Shown here one piece after another: positions 1 to 7,574 of a stretch of 42,587 nucleotides of DNA. The DNA lies in contig NZ_CADCSU010000021.1 in the NCBI RefSeq assembly GCF_902804475.1, positions 1-42,587 on the forward strand, in the 5' to 3' direction. Below the pieces are notes generated by a model. It did no database searches, had not been told where the DNA came from, and worked only from the letters and a program-made list of their open reading frames with translations. Every line of letters starts with the position of its first letter. Position 1 is the first letter of the stretch. The translations under genes and the position numbers were made by a program. The stretch is from Flavobacterium bizetiae (lineage in GTDB: Bacteria; Bacteroidota; Bacteroidia; Flavobacteriales; Flavobacteriaceae).

Positions 1-46
1 AAAACGCTTGCAACGGGTTAAAAAATCCTGTTACAAGCGTTTTTTT
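1..46. terminator. Bidirectional intrinsic terminator-like hairpin
   Basis: AAAACGCTTG (1-10) pairs with CAAGCGTTTT (34-43), with a smaller inner stem. Seven T follow on the + strand. On the - strand it lies about 90 bases beyond the pyk stop and could end the pyk operon. The left side is cut by the window edge. Confidence 0.7.
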
Positions 47-136
47 AATTCTCTAAAAACCAATCCCAATCAAAATAAGAGGTGTTTTTCAGTGCCCTCA
101 TATTGTCGAATGGCTTTTTTATATAATAATAAAGTC

Positions 137-1567
137 TTAGTCTATTTCAGAAACTCTCATGGTATTTACCATTCCTTTATCTTTAATTGGCATAGCTGCA
201 AGATTAATTAAATAATCACCTTTTGTAGCATATCCTTTTTCAACTGCAATTGCATTTACATCAGTTACAGTATCATCTGTACTTACATCTTTATCATAGA
301 AGTATGATTTAACTCCCCATAATAAATTCAATTGTGTTAAGATTCTTCTGTTTGAAGTGAACACTAAAATATGAGCAGATGGTCTCCATGCTGATACCTG
401 GAAAGCTGTATATCCACTATTTGTTAATGTACAAATTGCTTTTGCTTTGATTTCGTTAGCCAATAAAGCTGCCTGGTGACAAACTGTTTTAGTAACAAAA
501 CGTTTCGTTTTAATTTGTGGTGTATTTTGTGGAACCTGAATTAGCGGAGAATCCTCTACAGCTTCACAAATTTGTGTCATTCTTTGAATAACTTGTACTG
601 GATAATTTCCTGTAGCAGTTTCTCCAGACAACATTACAGCATCAGCTCCATCCATTACAGAGTTTGCAACGTCATTTACTTCAGCTCTTGTTGGTGTAAG
701 ACTTGTAATCATTGTCTCCATCATTTGTGTAGCAACGATAACAGGAATTCTGGCGATTTTAGCTCTACGGATCAAATCTTTTTGAACTAATGGTACTTCG
801 TGTGCAGGAAGTTCAACTCCTAAATCTCCACGAGCAACCATTAAAGCGTCGCAATATGCTACAATTTTATCCATGTTCTCTAAAGCTTCCGGCATTTCAA
901 TTTTAGCCACAATCGGAATTTTATATTCAGAATGTTTAGCGATCAATTCTTGTAAGTCTTGTAAATCGCGAGGTGTTTTTACAAACGAAAGTGCGATCCA
1001 GTCTACTTTTTGCTCGATAGCAAAAATAGCATCTGCAATATCTTTTTCAGTTAAAGCTGGTAAAGAAATTTTAGTGTTTGGAAGATTAACTCCTTTTTTA
1101 GATTTTAATTCTCCACCCTGAATTACTTTAGCAACAACTTCAGTCTTTTTATCAGTAGAAATAATTTCGAAAATCAATTTACCATCATCAAGCAAAATAC
1201 GCTCTCCCGGGTTCACATCATTTGGAAAATTTTGGTATTTCATGAACACTTTTTGAGCTGTTCCTAAAATATCTTCTGCTGTTGTAAAAGTGATTAAATC
1301 ACCATCATGAACAACAGTTCCTTCTTCCATCACACCAACTCTAAGTTTTGGTCCTTGCAAATCTCCAAGGATTGCAGTTGTGTAACCAAACTCTTCATTT
1401 AGACCTCTAATAATATTAATTTTCTCTTTTACACCTTCGTAATCAGCATGCGAAAAATTAACTCTAAACACATTAACCCCTGCATCGATCATATCTTTGA
1501 TGATCTCTCTCGTACCACATGCAGGACCAAGTGTAGCGACAATTTTGGTTTTTTTGTTTGTTAACAT
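137..1567 (-). CDS. pyk: Pyruvate kinase
   Basis: Pyruvate kinase transfers phosphate from phosphoenolpyruvate to ADP, the last step of glycolysis, in the cytoplasm. The 476-residue protein has the usual family length. It opens with the typical KTKIVATLGPA segment, has the active-site signature IVAKIEMPEALENM in the TIM barrel with the catalytic Lys before Glu, the MVARGDLGVELP motif, and the MLSGETATG loop. The C-terminal allosteric domain is present and there is no extra PEP-utilising domain. The ATG start lies 5 bases after the stop of the IPExxxVDY gene, so the two are almost certainly cotranscribed. Identification is secure from the motifs; allosteric control cannot be read from the sequence. 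Confidence 0.97.
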   Translation of the reverse strand: MLTNKKTKIVATLGPACGTREIIKDMIDAGVNVFRVNFSHADYEGVKEKINIIRGLNEEFGYTTAILGDLQGPKLRVGVMEEGTVVHDGDLITFTTAEDILGTAQKVFMKYQNFPNDVNPGERILLDDGKLIFEIISTDKKTEVVAKVIQGGELKSKKGVNLPNTKISLPALTEKDIADAIFAIEQKVDWIALSFVKTPRDLQDLQELIAKHSEYKIPIVAKIEMPEALENMDKIVAYCDALMVARGDLGVELPAHEVPLVQKDLIRRAKIARIPVIVATQMMETMITSLTPTRAEVNDVANSVMDGADAVMLSGETATGNYPVQVIQRMTQICEAVEDSPLIQVPQNTPQIKTKRFVTKTVCHQAALLANEIKAKAICTLTNSGYTAFQVSAWRPSAHILVFTSNRRILTQLNLLWGVKSYFYDKDVSTDDTVTDVNAIAVEKGYATKGDYLINLAAMPIKDKGMVNTMRVSEID

Positions 1568-1572
1568 TTTTT

Positions 1573-2061
1573 TTAAAAAATTAGATTGTTTTTTGATTTT
1601 ATTTTATCAGTATCTACAGCATAAATAGCCGCAATACTCTCGATGGTATTTAATTGTTGTTGAATTTCTGAAAAATCAATAGTCTCTTCACTATTCTCTA
1701 TTTTCAGGAAAAAATCTACTTTTTTGAATTCAGGAAGTAAATGAATTGTTGTTGAAACCTCACTTGTTTCATTGGAAAACAAATCCTGGGAATCATTTCT
1801 ACTCGTTGAAATGATTTCATTTTTATTCTGAATTAAATTCCATGAAACTGTTTTTTCAGCATCATAATAATAGAATCTCGAGAAATTTGCCTCGCCTTCT
1901 TTAGTCTGAGCATGGATCTCGTTTTTGCTCTTACTTAAGTTTATCGGAAGGTTTTTATTGATAAAATAGGCCAATCTATAATCTTCTAATGAAGTATGAA
2001 TTGCCATTAAATAATAATCAATTTCGTCAAATTCGTCTAAATCCAATCTATGAATAGCCAT
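1573..2061 (-). CDS. IPExxxVDY family protein, function unknown
   Basis: This roughly 162-residue protein belongs to a small Bacteroidota family named after an IPExxxVDY motif. Here the motif reads LPEFKKVDFF, close to residue 110. No enzymatic function is known to me. The reading frame can be extended to a TTG at 2076, but I prefer the ATG at 2061 (MAIHRLDLDEF). A TATATTTA box at 2081-2088 would put transcription start close to that TTG. The gene is flanked by rnc upstream and pyk downstream with a 5-base gap. This rnc-IPExxxVDY-pyk order is, as I recall, common in flavobacteria and suggests a housekeeping role. No signal peptide or membrane segment is visible. Confidence 0.8.
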   Translation of the reverse strand: MAIHRLDLDEFDEIDYYLMAIHTSLEDYRLAYFINKNLPINLSKSKNEIHAQTKEGEANFSRFYYYDAEKTVSWNLIQNKNEIISTSRNDSQDLFSNETSEVSTTIHLLPEFKKVDFFLKIENSEETIDFSEIQQQLNTIESIAAIYAVDTDKIKSKNNLIF

Positions 2062-2186
2062 GTCATGAAAAATCAAGGTGTAAATATACTATTTCTAGCG
2101 GAGCTTAAATAGTTAAGATGTGCTTGTTTTTATTAATTTATAAACGAAAACGTTATAGCTTTAAGATACTTACAACAAAATTGTAG

Positions 2187-2927
2187 CTATTTCTTGTCTA
2201 TTTTTTCCTGAAATGCAAAATATGCTCTTTGTGAAGCTTTCTCTTCTGCTTTCTTTTTTGAAGTGGCTCGCGCTCGTGCGATTACTTTATCGTCTATACT
2301 TAATTTAACGCCAAATAAGCGCTGACCGTCAATACCGTTATCTTCAAAAATGTCGTAATGAAAGACTCTCTTTTCTTTCTGACACCATTCGATAACCAAA
2401 CTTTTATAACTAATTACTTTGCCTTCAAGTCGTGCAATATCAACATAAGGAGCTACAACTCGTTTTTGAATAAACTTTTCGCAAAACGAATATCCTTTAT
2501 CCAGATAAATTGCACCCACAAGTGATTCGAAAATATTACCATGAATATTTTCTCCAAAATGCTGAATTGGCACTTTGCTTTCTACAAAACGAACCAGGTT
2601 TAAATCTTTACCAAGCTCATTCAAATGTTCGCGGCTTACAATTTTCGACCTCATTTTAGTCAAATATCCTTCGTCGCCATTTGGTGCTTTATTAAATAAA
2701 TGTGCTGCAATTACGGCACTTAACATAGCATCTCCTAAAAACTCTAATCGCTCATAATTTATGGGATGTCCTGATTCGTCGAGCTTATTAGAAGACCTGT
2801 GTGTGAAAGCTTTCTTATAAAATTCGATTGTAGCAGGCTGAAAACCAAGTATTTTCTGAATAGTGTCAAAAAAAATCCCGTCTTCTAGAGAACGGGATTT
2901 AGAAAATATTTTTTTGATAAAATTCAT
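2187..2927 (-). CDS. rnc: Ribonuclease III
   Basis: RNase III cleaves double-stranded RNA in rRNA and mRNA processing. The 246 residues hold an N-terminal nuclease domain with the signature NYERLEFLGDAML (about residues 57-69), which carries metal-binding Glu62 and Asp66, and a second acidic cluster in GNIFESLVGAIYLDKGY. A C-terminal double-stranded-RNA-binding domain runs from about residue 175, with the closing helix rich in Lys and Ala (ARATSKKKAEEKASQRA). The gene starts 9 bases after fabF stops, so it is read in the fabF operon. All catalytic residues are in place. Its position just before the IPExxxVDY gene is typical of flavobacteria. Confidence 0.96.
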   Translation of the reverse strand: MNFIKKIFSKSRSLEDGIFFDTIQKILGFQPATIEFYKKAFTHRSSNKLDESGHPINYERLEFLGDAMLSAVIAAHLFNKAPNGDEGYLTKMRSKIVSREHLNELGKDLNLVRFVESKVPIQHFGENIHGNIFESLVGAIYLDKGYSFCEKFIQKRVVAPYVDIARLEGKVISYKSLVIEWCQKEKRVFHYDIFEDNGIDGQRLFGVKLSIDDKVIARARATSKKKAEEKASQRAYFAFQEKIDKK

Positions 2928-2936
2928 ATACAGAAA

Positions 2937-4190
2937 TTAGTCAACTAATTTTTTAAACAATACGCAAGCATTGTGTCCACCAAAACCAAAAGTGTTACTC
3001 ATAGCAACATTTACTTCTCTTTTTTGAGGTTTGTTTAAGGTAAGATTCAATGATGGATCAATGTTTTCATCTACTACCGTATGATTGATAGTTGGAGGAA
3101 CAATACCATATTTCATTGCCAGGATAGAAGCAATAGCCTCAATAGCTCCTGCTGCACCTAATAAGTGTCCTGTCATTGATTTTGTAGAGTTGATGTTGAT
3201 GCTTTTTGCATGATCACCAAAAACAGCGCTGATTGCTTTTAATTCAGCAACATCTCCTAACGGAGTAGAAGTTCCGTGAGTATTGATATGATCAACATCT
3301 TCAGGGTTCATTCCGGCATCTCTTAATGTATTTTTCATTACTGCAATAACTCCAATTCCTTCCGGATGTGGTGCAGTTAAGTGGTAAGCATCTGATGACA
3401 TTCCGCCACCGCCAATTTCGCAATAAATTTTTGCTCCTCTGGCTTTAGCATGTTCGTATTCTTCAAGAACCAAAGCTCCTGCTCCTTCTCCTAAAACAAA
3501 ACCATCTCTGGTTGCATCAAAAGGTCTTGAAGCCGTTTCCGGACTTTCGTTTCTTGTAGATAAAGCGTGCATAGAGTTAAAACCTCCCATACCTGCAATA
3601 GTAATGGCAGCTTCTGAACCACCTGATACAATAACATCACACATTCCTAAACGAATGTAGTTGAAAGCATCAATTAATGCATTTGCAGAAGATGCACATG
3701 CAGAAACAGTAGTATAATTTGGACCCATATAACCATTACGCATCGAAATGTGTGCTGGAGCAATATCGGCAATCATTTTAGGAATAAAAAACGGATTGAA
3801 TTTTGGTGTTCCGTCTCCTTTTGCATAATAAATAACTTCATCCTGAAAAGTCTCTAAACCACCAATTCCAGCTCCCCAAATAACACCAACTCTTGTTTTG
3901 TCGATATTATCATCAGTAAGTCCGGCATCTTTAATAGCTTCATCACTTGCAGCAACAGCATATTGAGCGAATTTATCTAATCTTCGAGATTCCTTGCGAT
4001 CCATGTAATCTTCAATATTGAAGTTTTTTACTTCACAGGCAAATTTCGTTTTATGCTTCTCTGTATCATAATACGTGATAGGAGCGGCTCCGCTAACTCC
4101 ATTCACAAGTGCCTCCCAATAATCCTGAATATTATTCCCGATCGGAGTAAGAGCACCTAATCCTGTTACAACAACTCGCTTTAACGTCAT
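2937..4190 (-). CDS. fabF: Beta-ketoacyl-ACP synthase II
   Basis: FabF condenses malonyl-ACP with acyl-ACP during fatty-acid elongation. The 417-residue protein is of normal length and has the Cys-His-His triad: Cys165 in VSACASSAN, His305 in NTHGTSTPLGD and His342 in MTGHLLGAAG. The N-terminal RVVVTGLGALTPIG and the C-terminal NTFGFGGHNACVLF segments are diagnostic for the thiolase-fold KAS I/II group. It is preceded by acpP, the carrier it uses, across a 240-base gap containing a large hairpin, and followed after 9 bases by rnc. The His-His arrangement and the acpP link favour FabF over FabB. Confidence 0.96.
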   Translation of the reverse strand: MTLKRVVVTGLGALTPIGNNIQDYWEALVNGVSGAAPITYYDTEKHKTKFACEVKNFNIEDYMDRKESRRLDKFAQYAVAASDEAIKDAGLTDDNIDKTRVGVIWGAGIGGLETFQDEVIYYAKGDGTPKFNPFFIPKMIADIAPAHISMRNGYMGPNYTTVSACASSANALIDAFNYIRLGMCDVIVSGGSEAAITIAGMGGFNSMHALSTRNESPETASRPFDATRDGFVLGEGAGALVLEEYEHAKARGAKIYCEIGGGGMSSDAYHLTAPHPEGIGVIAVMKNTLRDAGMNPEDVDHINTHGTSTPLGDVAELKAISAVFGDHAKSININSTKSMTGHLLGAAGAIEAIASILAMKYGIVPPTINHTVVDENIDPSLNLTLNKPQKREVNVAMSNTFGFGGHNACVLFKKLVD

Positions 4191-4322
4191 AAATATGTAT
4201 TTTGTACTTTAAACAAATAAAACCCACGCTTTCTTAACAGTATTGTTACTTAAGAGCCATGGGCATTACAATATAAATATATCTTTTTGATTGAAAACCA
4301 ATCGAAATTTAAATTTTAAAAA

Positions 4323-4433
4323 AATAATAACACCCGATTTTTTAAAATTCCAATTTTTTAAAAAACAAATCCCAATTTTGGAATTTGGGTATTCAAAGTT
4401 GGAATTTTAAAAAATTCGGGTGCAGTATTATTA
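4323..4433 (-). repeat. Long imperfect hairpin between acpP and fabF
   Basis: Arms of 23 and 24 bases (4331-4353 and 4399-4422) match completely apart from one bulged base, and AATAATA/TATTATT extends the stem outside. A second small palindrome (CCCAATTTTGGAATTTGGG) sits in the loop. The outer stem begins right at the acpP stop codon. It may end or attenuate transcription, giving more acpP than fabF mRNA; that role is inferred. Confidence 0.75.
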
Positions 4434-4667
4434 TTTTTTAGCTTCTTCGATATAAGAAATAGCTTGACCAACAGTAGCAATGTTTTCTGCTTGATCGTCT
4501 GGAATTTGAATATCAAATTCTTTTTCGAATTCCATAATAAGCTCAACAGTGTCTAATGAGTCAGCTCCCAAATCATTAGTGAAGCTTGCTTCTGTTACAA
4601 CTTCGTTTTCGTCAACACCTAATTTGTCTACGATAATCGCTTTTACTCTTGATGCAATGTCTGACAT
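4431..4667 (-). CDS. acpP: Acyl carrier protein
   Basis: The acyl carrier protein holds growing acyl chains on a phosphopantetheine arm during fatty-acid synthesis. The 78-residue, strongly acidic protein has the invariant DSL motif ([10 protein letters not shown]), with Ser37 as the attachment site. Length and helix pattern match AcpP. It heads a leftward run with fabF. A perfect TAnnTTTG box lies about 31 bases upstream (4698-4705). The stop codon overlaps the beginning of a large hairpin, which may separate acpP abundance from that of fabF. An overlapping 62-codon frame on the same strand is a shadow of this gene. Confidence 0.98.
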   Translation of the reverse strand: MSDIASRVKAIIVDKLGVDENEVVTEASFTNDLGADSLDTVELIMEFEKEFDIQIPDDQAENIATVGQAISYIEEAKK

Positions 4668-4697
4668 AATCTTTAATTTTAGAATTTAATTTGTTGG

Positions 4698-4705
4698 CAA
4701 AAATA
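4698..4705 (-). promoter_or_regulatory. Promoter -7 box for acpP
   Basis: On the minus strand this reads TATTTTTG, an exact TAnnTTTG Bacteroidota -7 element. It lies 31 bases before the acpP ATG, a fitting distance for a short leader. The -33 element is not clear in the T-rich upstream stretch. Confidence 0.6.
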
Positions 4706-4842
4706 AAAAACTTTATTTTAAAACCACGATTTAGTTTATAAATGTAACACTAATTTATAAAATTAATTTCAAGAAAGCCCTTTTAATACTATTTATTTTG
4801 GATTTTTATTCCGTTTTTTGCATTCTAAAATTACATTCGATT

Positions 4843-5406
4843 ATGAAAAAAATTATTGTTTTTGCCTCAGGATCAGGAACTAATGCTGAAAACATCATAA
4901 AATATTTTGCGAAAACCAAAATTGCAAAAGTCGTTTCGGTTTTTACGAATAATGCTGCGGCAAAAGTCATCGAAAGAGCAAAAAATCATCAAATTCCAAC
5001 CGAAATCTTCTCAAAAACCGAACTTTTAGAAAGTAACCTCTTACAAAAAATACAAGAAATCGACCCGGATCTGATAGTTCTGGCTGGTTTTTTATTGAAA
5101 TTCCCGGATCATATAATCGAGAAATATCCTAATAAAATAATCAACATACATCCGGCGCTTTTACCAAATTATGGAGGTAAAGGAATGTACGGCATGCACA
5201 TACACAGGGCTATAGTAAATAATAAAGAGAAAGAAACCGGAATTTCTATTCATTATGTAAACGAACATTATGATGAAGGCGGTATCATTTTCCAGAAAAA
5301 TGTAGCACTAACAGAAGAAGATACGCCGGAAACTGTCGCCGAAAAGATTCACGAACTGGAACAAAAGTATTTCCCGGAGATTATTTCGAGACTATTAGAG
5401 GATTAG
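4843..5406 (+). CDS. purN: Phosphoribosylglycinamide formyltransferase (GAR transformylase)
   Basis: PurN transfers a formyl group from 10-formyltetrahydrofolate to GAR in de novo purine synthesis. From the ATG at 4843 the protein is 187 residues, the usual length, and begins MKKIIVFASGSGTN, the phosphate-binding start of the family. An upstream TTG at 4798 would add 15 residues with no family counterpart, so I reject it. The catalytic trio is visible: Asn101 and His103 in INIHPALLPNYGGKG, and Asp144 in EHYDEGGIIF. The gene is divergent from acpP and is followed 87 bases later by rnhA. The gap to rnhA is filled with short repeats. Confidence 0.95.
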   Translation: MKKIIVFASGSGTNAENIIKYFAKTKIAKVVSVFTNNAAAKVIERAKNHQIPTEIFSKTELLESNLLQKIQEIDPDLIVLAGFLLKFPDHIIEKYPNKIINIHPALLPNYGGKGMYGMHIHRAIVNNKEKETGISIHYVNEHYDEGGIIFQKNVALTEEDTPETVAEKIHELEQKYFPEIISRLLED

Positions 5407-5493
5407 ACTTTAGATTTTTTAGATATAAAAATCTAAGAAATCCAAAAACAAAAATCTAAGAAGTCTAACAATCTAAAATCTAAGAAGTCTAAA
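5403..5493 (+). repeat. Short-word repeat ahead of rnhA
   Basis: Three near-identical copies of AATCTAAGAA(A/G)TC(C/T)A stand in a row and are preceded by an inverted version (TTAGATTTTTTAGAT). The last copy ends at the rnhA ATG. A related block, TCTAAAAATCTAAAATCT, occurs at about 20274-20305 before araA. Confidence 0.7.
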
Positions 5494-5970
5494 ATGAATC
5501 ACGAAGTACATATATATACTGATGGCGCTGCGAAAGGAAATCCCGGAAACGGAGGATATGGTGTAGTGATGGAACTGGTGGGAACGCCACATAAAAAAGA
5601 ATTTTACGAAGGCTTTCGTTTAACTACTAATAATAGAATGGAGCTTCTAGCTGTAATTGTGGGTCTTGAAAAATTAAAAAACCCAAATATGAAGGTTTTA
5701 GTAGTTTCAGATTCTAAATACGTTATTGATTCTGTGGTTAAAAAATGGGTTTTTGGCTGGGAGAAAAAAAACTATGCCGGAAAAAAGAATCCGGATTTAT
5801 GGAAACGTTTTTTAATTATTTACCGCAAACATCAGGTTGATTTTAAATGGATCAAAGGTCATAACAACCACCCTCAAAACGAACGCTGCGACGAACTGGC
5901 CGTTATGGCATCAATGCAAAAAAATCTTTCTATAGATGTTTATTACGAAACTATAGGATCTAAATCATAA
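5494..5970 (+). CDS. rnhA: Ribonuclease HI
   Basis: RNase HI degrades the RNA strand of RNA-DNA hybrids such as R-loops and Okazaki primers. The 158-residue protein has the four acidic catalytic residues: Asp10 in IYTDGAAKGNPG, Glu50 in NNRMELLA, Asp73 in VSDSKYV and Asp133 in ERCDELA. It also has the flexible-loop His123 in IKGHNNHPQNE. The length matches the E. coli enzyme closely and there is no N-terminal hybrid-binding domain. It lies downstream of purN in the same direction and ends in a strong bidirectional terminator shared with the convergent membrane-protein gene. Confidence 0.96.
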   Translation: MNHEVHIYTDGAAKGNPGNGGYGVVMELVGTPHKKEFYEGFRLTTNNRMELLAVIVGLEKLKNPNMKVLVVSDSKYVIDSVVKKWVFGWEKKNYAGKKNPDLWKRFLIIYRKHQVDFKWIKGHNNHPQNERCDELAVMASMQKNLSIDVYYETIGSKS

Positions 5971-6008
5971 AAAAAACGCGTCAGAAACATTTGTTCTGGC
6001 GCGTTTTT
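5971..6008. terminator. Bidirectional terminator between rnhA and the membrane-protein gene
   Basis: AAAACGCGTCAGAA pairs with TTCTGGCGCGTTTT, with one mismatch and a 7-base loop. It is flanked by A and T runs. It serves two convergent genes. Confidence 0.85.
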
Positions 6009-6027
6009 CATTTTCATTACAATTTTT

Positions 6028-6375
6028 TTATTCTTTATCTAAATCTTTAGCTCTGTGAAATCCTACAAGCAAACCTACTCCTGACATTGTAATAATAGTT
6101 GCCGGATAAATCACATCTGAATTCATTTGTGTATAAGTAGAAAGAAATAAAGCAATAAAAAAACCAAGTCCAATACCGATTAAAAGAAAAGCCGTGTTTA
6201 AAATAAGGATTTTCCAGGCCGGAACCCCATTAGTTCTTCCTTTTAAAAAGATACTTGCATCGACTCCTTTTTCTATAAGTGCTAAACGTTCTCTGTTTCT
6301 TGTTGAATAAATAAGATAGACTATTCCGAAGATCATTAAGAAAAGACTGATTGGTACTAAAATTTGTGCTCCCAT
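6028..6375 (-). CDS. Small membrane protein, DUF6249-like
   Basis: This 115-residue protein has an N-terminal helix (ILVPISLFLMIFGIVYLIY), a short charged segment (RNRERLALIEKGVD) and two more hydrophobic stretches (about residues 52-72 and 80-99). The pattern resembles Bacteroidota DUF6249 proteins; no biochemical role is known to me. I place the start at 6375 (MGAQILVP). The frame can be opened at 6420, but that ATG lies inside the -10 element of an ECF-type promoter (GTAACC-N16-CGTC on the minus strand at 6438-6413). The same promoter drives the divergent sigma-factor gene, so this protein is probably a member of that sigma regulon, perhaps an envelope sensor or target. Confidence 0.7.
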   Translation of the reverse strand: MGAQILVPISLFLMIFGIVYLIYSTRNRERLALIEKGVDASIFLKGRTNGVPAWKILILNTAFLLIGIGLGFFIALFLSTYTQMNSDVIYPATIITMSGVGLLVGFHRAKDLDKE

Positions 6376-6412
6376 AATTTTTATGTTTTTATAATTGATT
6401 GATACTCCATAT

Positions 6413-6438
6413 GACGACATGTTTTGAATTGAGGTTAC
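6413..6438 (-). promoter_or_regulatory. ECF sigma-dependent promoter of the DUF6249-like gene
   Basis: On the minus strand GTAACC is followed by 16 bases and CGTC. The surrounding bases TTGTAACCT and CAAAAC.TGTCGTC are shared with the promoter of the divergent sigma gene. It fits the general ECF pattern (AAC in -35, CGTC in -10, 16-base spacer). Confidence 0.75.
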
Positions 6439-6473
6439 AACTTTTTATAAAAAATTTCAATTTTTAAATTCCA

Positions 6474-6489
6474 TCCCGAAGCCTCGGGA
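6474..6489. repeat. Short palindrome TCCCGA-N4-TCGGGA
   Basis: Inverted repeat TCCCGA / TCGGGA with loop AGCC. It resembles the 18-bp palindrome at 18675-18692, which shares the outer six bases. Confidence 0.6.
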
Positions 6490-6593
6490 CCAAAACTTGC
6501 TGATTATGAGTTAATTTTGAGTTTAAAATTATTTTCGAGAAACGATAAATCTTTTATATAAAGTAACCATAATACTGTTATTTAGTTTTTTTA

Positions 6594-6674
6594 GGAGCTA
6601 ATCCCGCTATTCGTTCCAATCTTTTGTGGCGAACACCGCCACAAAAGGATTTCCACTTCTATCGGGGCTAGGGC
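6594..6674 (-). repeat. Scaffold repeat with variable hairpin tip, copy 1
   Basis: Read on the minus strand it begins GCTAGCCCCGATAGAAG and shares its flanks with the element at 13641-13720. The tip hairpin here is GTGGCG-AACAC-CGCCAC (6626-6642, given on +), inside a CTTTT/AAAAG stem. Copy 2 has a different tip of the same dimensions. Confidence 0.7.
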
Positions 6675-6705
6675 AATCATTTTCATAACAAGCTTTTCGT
6701 GTAGT

Positions 6706-6807
6706 TTGTCATCTCGACGAAGGAGAGATCACACACGAAACTCGACAACGATTGGTGATTTAGTTTGCGGAGTTTCTATTGTGATCTCTCCTTCGTCGAG
6801 ATGACAA
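6706..6807. repeat. REP-like inverted pair A (GTCA-headed hairpins)
   Basis: Two perfect 28-base arms (6706-6733 and 6780-6807) in inverted orientation. Each arm starts with GTCA followed by its own small hairpin, ATCTC-N9-GAGAT. A second stem (GAAACTC 6737-6743 / GAGTTTC 6770-6776) continues inward. The layout resembles BIMEs made of paired REP sequences. Confidence 0.8.
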
Positions 6808-6954
6808 GATTGCGCATAATGTAACGTCGCCGTAATCTTTGTCAAAGTTTAAAACTTTGACAAAGTTCTATACATATATAGATTAAAATTTAAACCATAC
6901 ATTTCAGTTGGAATTTGGAATTTTAAAAATATTGGAATTTATTTTAAAAATCTT

Positions 6955-6980
6955 GTAACCTAAACGCAAAACGTGTCGTC
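6955..6980 (+). promoter_or_regulatory. ECF sigma-dependent promoter of the sigma-factor gene
   Basis: GTAACC (6955-6960), a 16-base spacer, and CGTC (6977-6980) stand 9 bases before the sigma ATG, so the leader would be very short. It matches the promoter of the divergent gene and indicates autoregulation. Confidence 0.75.
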
Positions 6981-6989
6981 TTACATAAT

Positions 6990-7574
6990 ATGAGCACAAT
7001 AACTGATCAACATTATATCGATAAAATTCTGCAGGGTGATGCGAATGCTTTTGCCGTGCTGGTAGATCGTTATAAAGATATGATCTTTACATTGTCTATA
7101 AAAATGATCAAAAACAGAGAAGAGGCTGAAGAGGTTGCTCAGGATACTTTTATTAAAGCGTATAATTCTTTAGTAAAATTTAAAGGAGATTCTAAATTTT
7201 CAACCTGGATTTATAAGATTGCTTATAATACGTGTTTGGATCGTTTAAAGAAAAACAAAAAAGAAGACAACAATACATCTATCGATGAATTTTCGGCTCA
7301 TTTAATAAAAACAATGGATAATGCTTTGAGCGCTTTAGAGGATAAAGAGCGAAAGCAAACCATTCAGAATTGTTTGAATTTATTACCGAGTGAAGAGAAT
7401 TTCTTGCTAACTTTATTTTATTTTGAAGATCAGAGTTTAGAAGAAATAGGAAAAGTCATGAACATTAATGCTAATAATGTAAAGGTAAAATTATTTAGAA
7501 GCCGACAGAAATTAGCTGTAATTTTGAAAAAGCAATTAGAACCAGAAATAATAGAATGTTATGAAAGAAAATGA
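6990..7574 (+). CDS. ECF-type RNA polymerase sigma factor
   Basis: This 194-residue protein is an extracytoplasmic-function (group IV) sigma-70 factor. Region 2 is clear, with EEAEEVAQDTFIKAYN followed by KFSTWIYKIAYNTCLDRLKK, which recognise the -10 element. Region 4 has LLPSEENFLLTLFYFEDQSLEEIG and NVKVKLFRSRQKL, the -35-binding helix-turn-helix. There is no region 1 or 3. The next gene overlaps its end by 14 bases and encodes a membrane protein, the usual place for an anti-sigma factor. The upstream GTAACC-N16-CGTC promoter, repeated before the divergent gene, suggests it activates itself and that gene. The inducing signal is not visible. Confidence 0.95.
   Translation: MSTITDQHYIDKILQGDANAFAVLVDRYKDMIFTLSIKMIKNREEAEEVAQDTFIKAYNSLVKFKGDSKFSTWIYKIAYNTCLDRLKKNKKEDNNTSIDEFSAHLIKTMDNALSALEDKERKQTIQNCLNLLPSEENFLLTLFYFEDQSLEEIGKVMNINANNVKVKLFRSRQKLAVILKKQLEPEIIECYERK

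Larger units (their letters stand above)
6376..6989. other. Gene-free stretch with several repeat elements and two ECF promoters
   Basis: I see no coding region here. It holds, in order, a leftward ECF promoter, a TCCCGA-AGCC-TCGGGA palindrome, a scaffold-type repeat (6594-6674), a GTCA-headed hairpin pair (6706-6807), an AT-rich TTGGAATTT repeat (6908-6945), and the rightward ECF promoter. Confidence 0.7.

Noticed and set aside
8..211. Rightward open frame of 67 codons
   Set aside because: It spans the terminator and the antisense of the pyk end, has no promoter and no protein-like composition.
4358..4546. Leftward open frame of 62 codons over acpP and the hairpin
   Set aside because: It is a shadow frame of acpP continuing through the hairpin arms.
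6376..6420. Upstream start of the DUF6249-like gene
   Set aside because: The ATG overlaps the -10 CGTC of the ECF promoter, so it cannot be translated from that promoter.
6706..6807. REP-like pair read as a simple terminator
   Set aside because: The long loop, the lack of a T run and the distance from any stop codon do not fit intrinsic termination.
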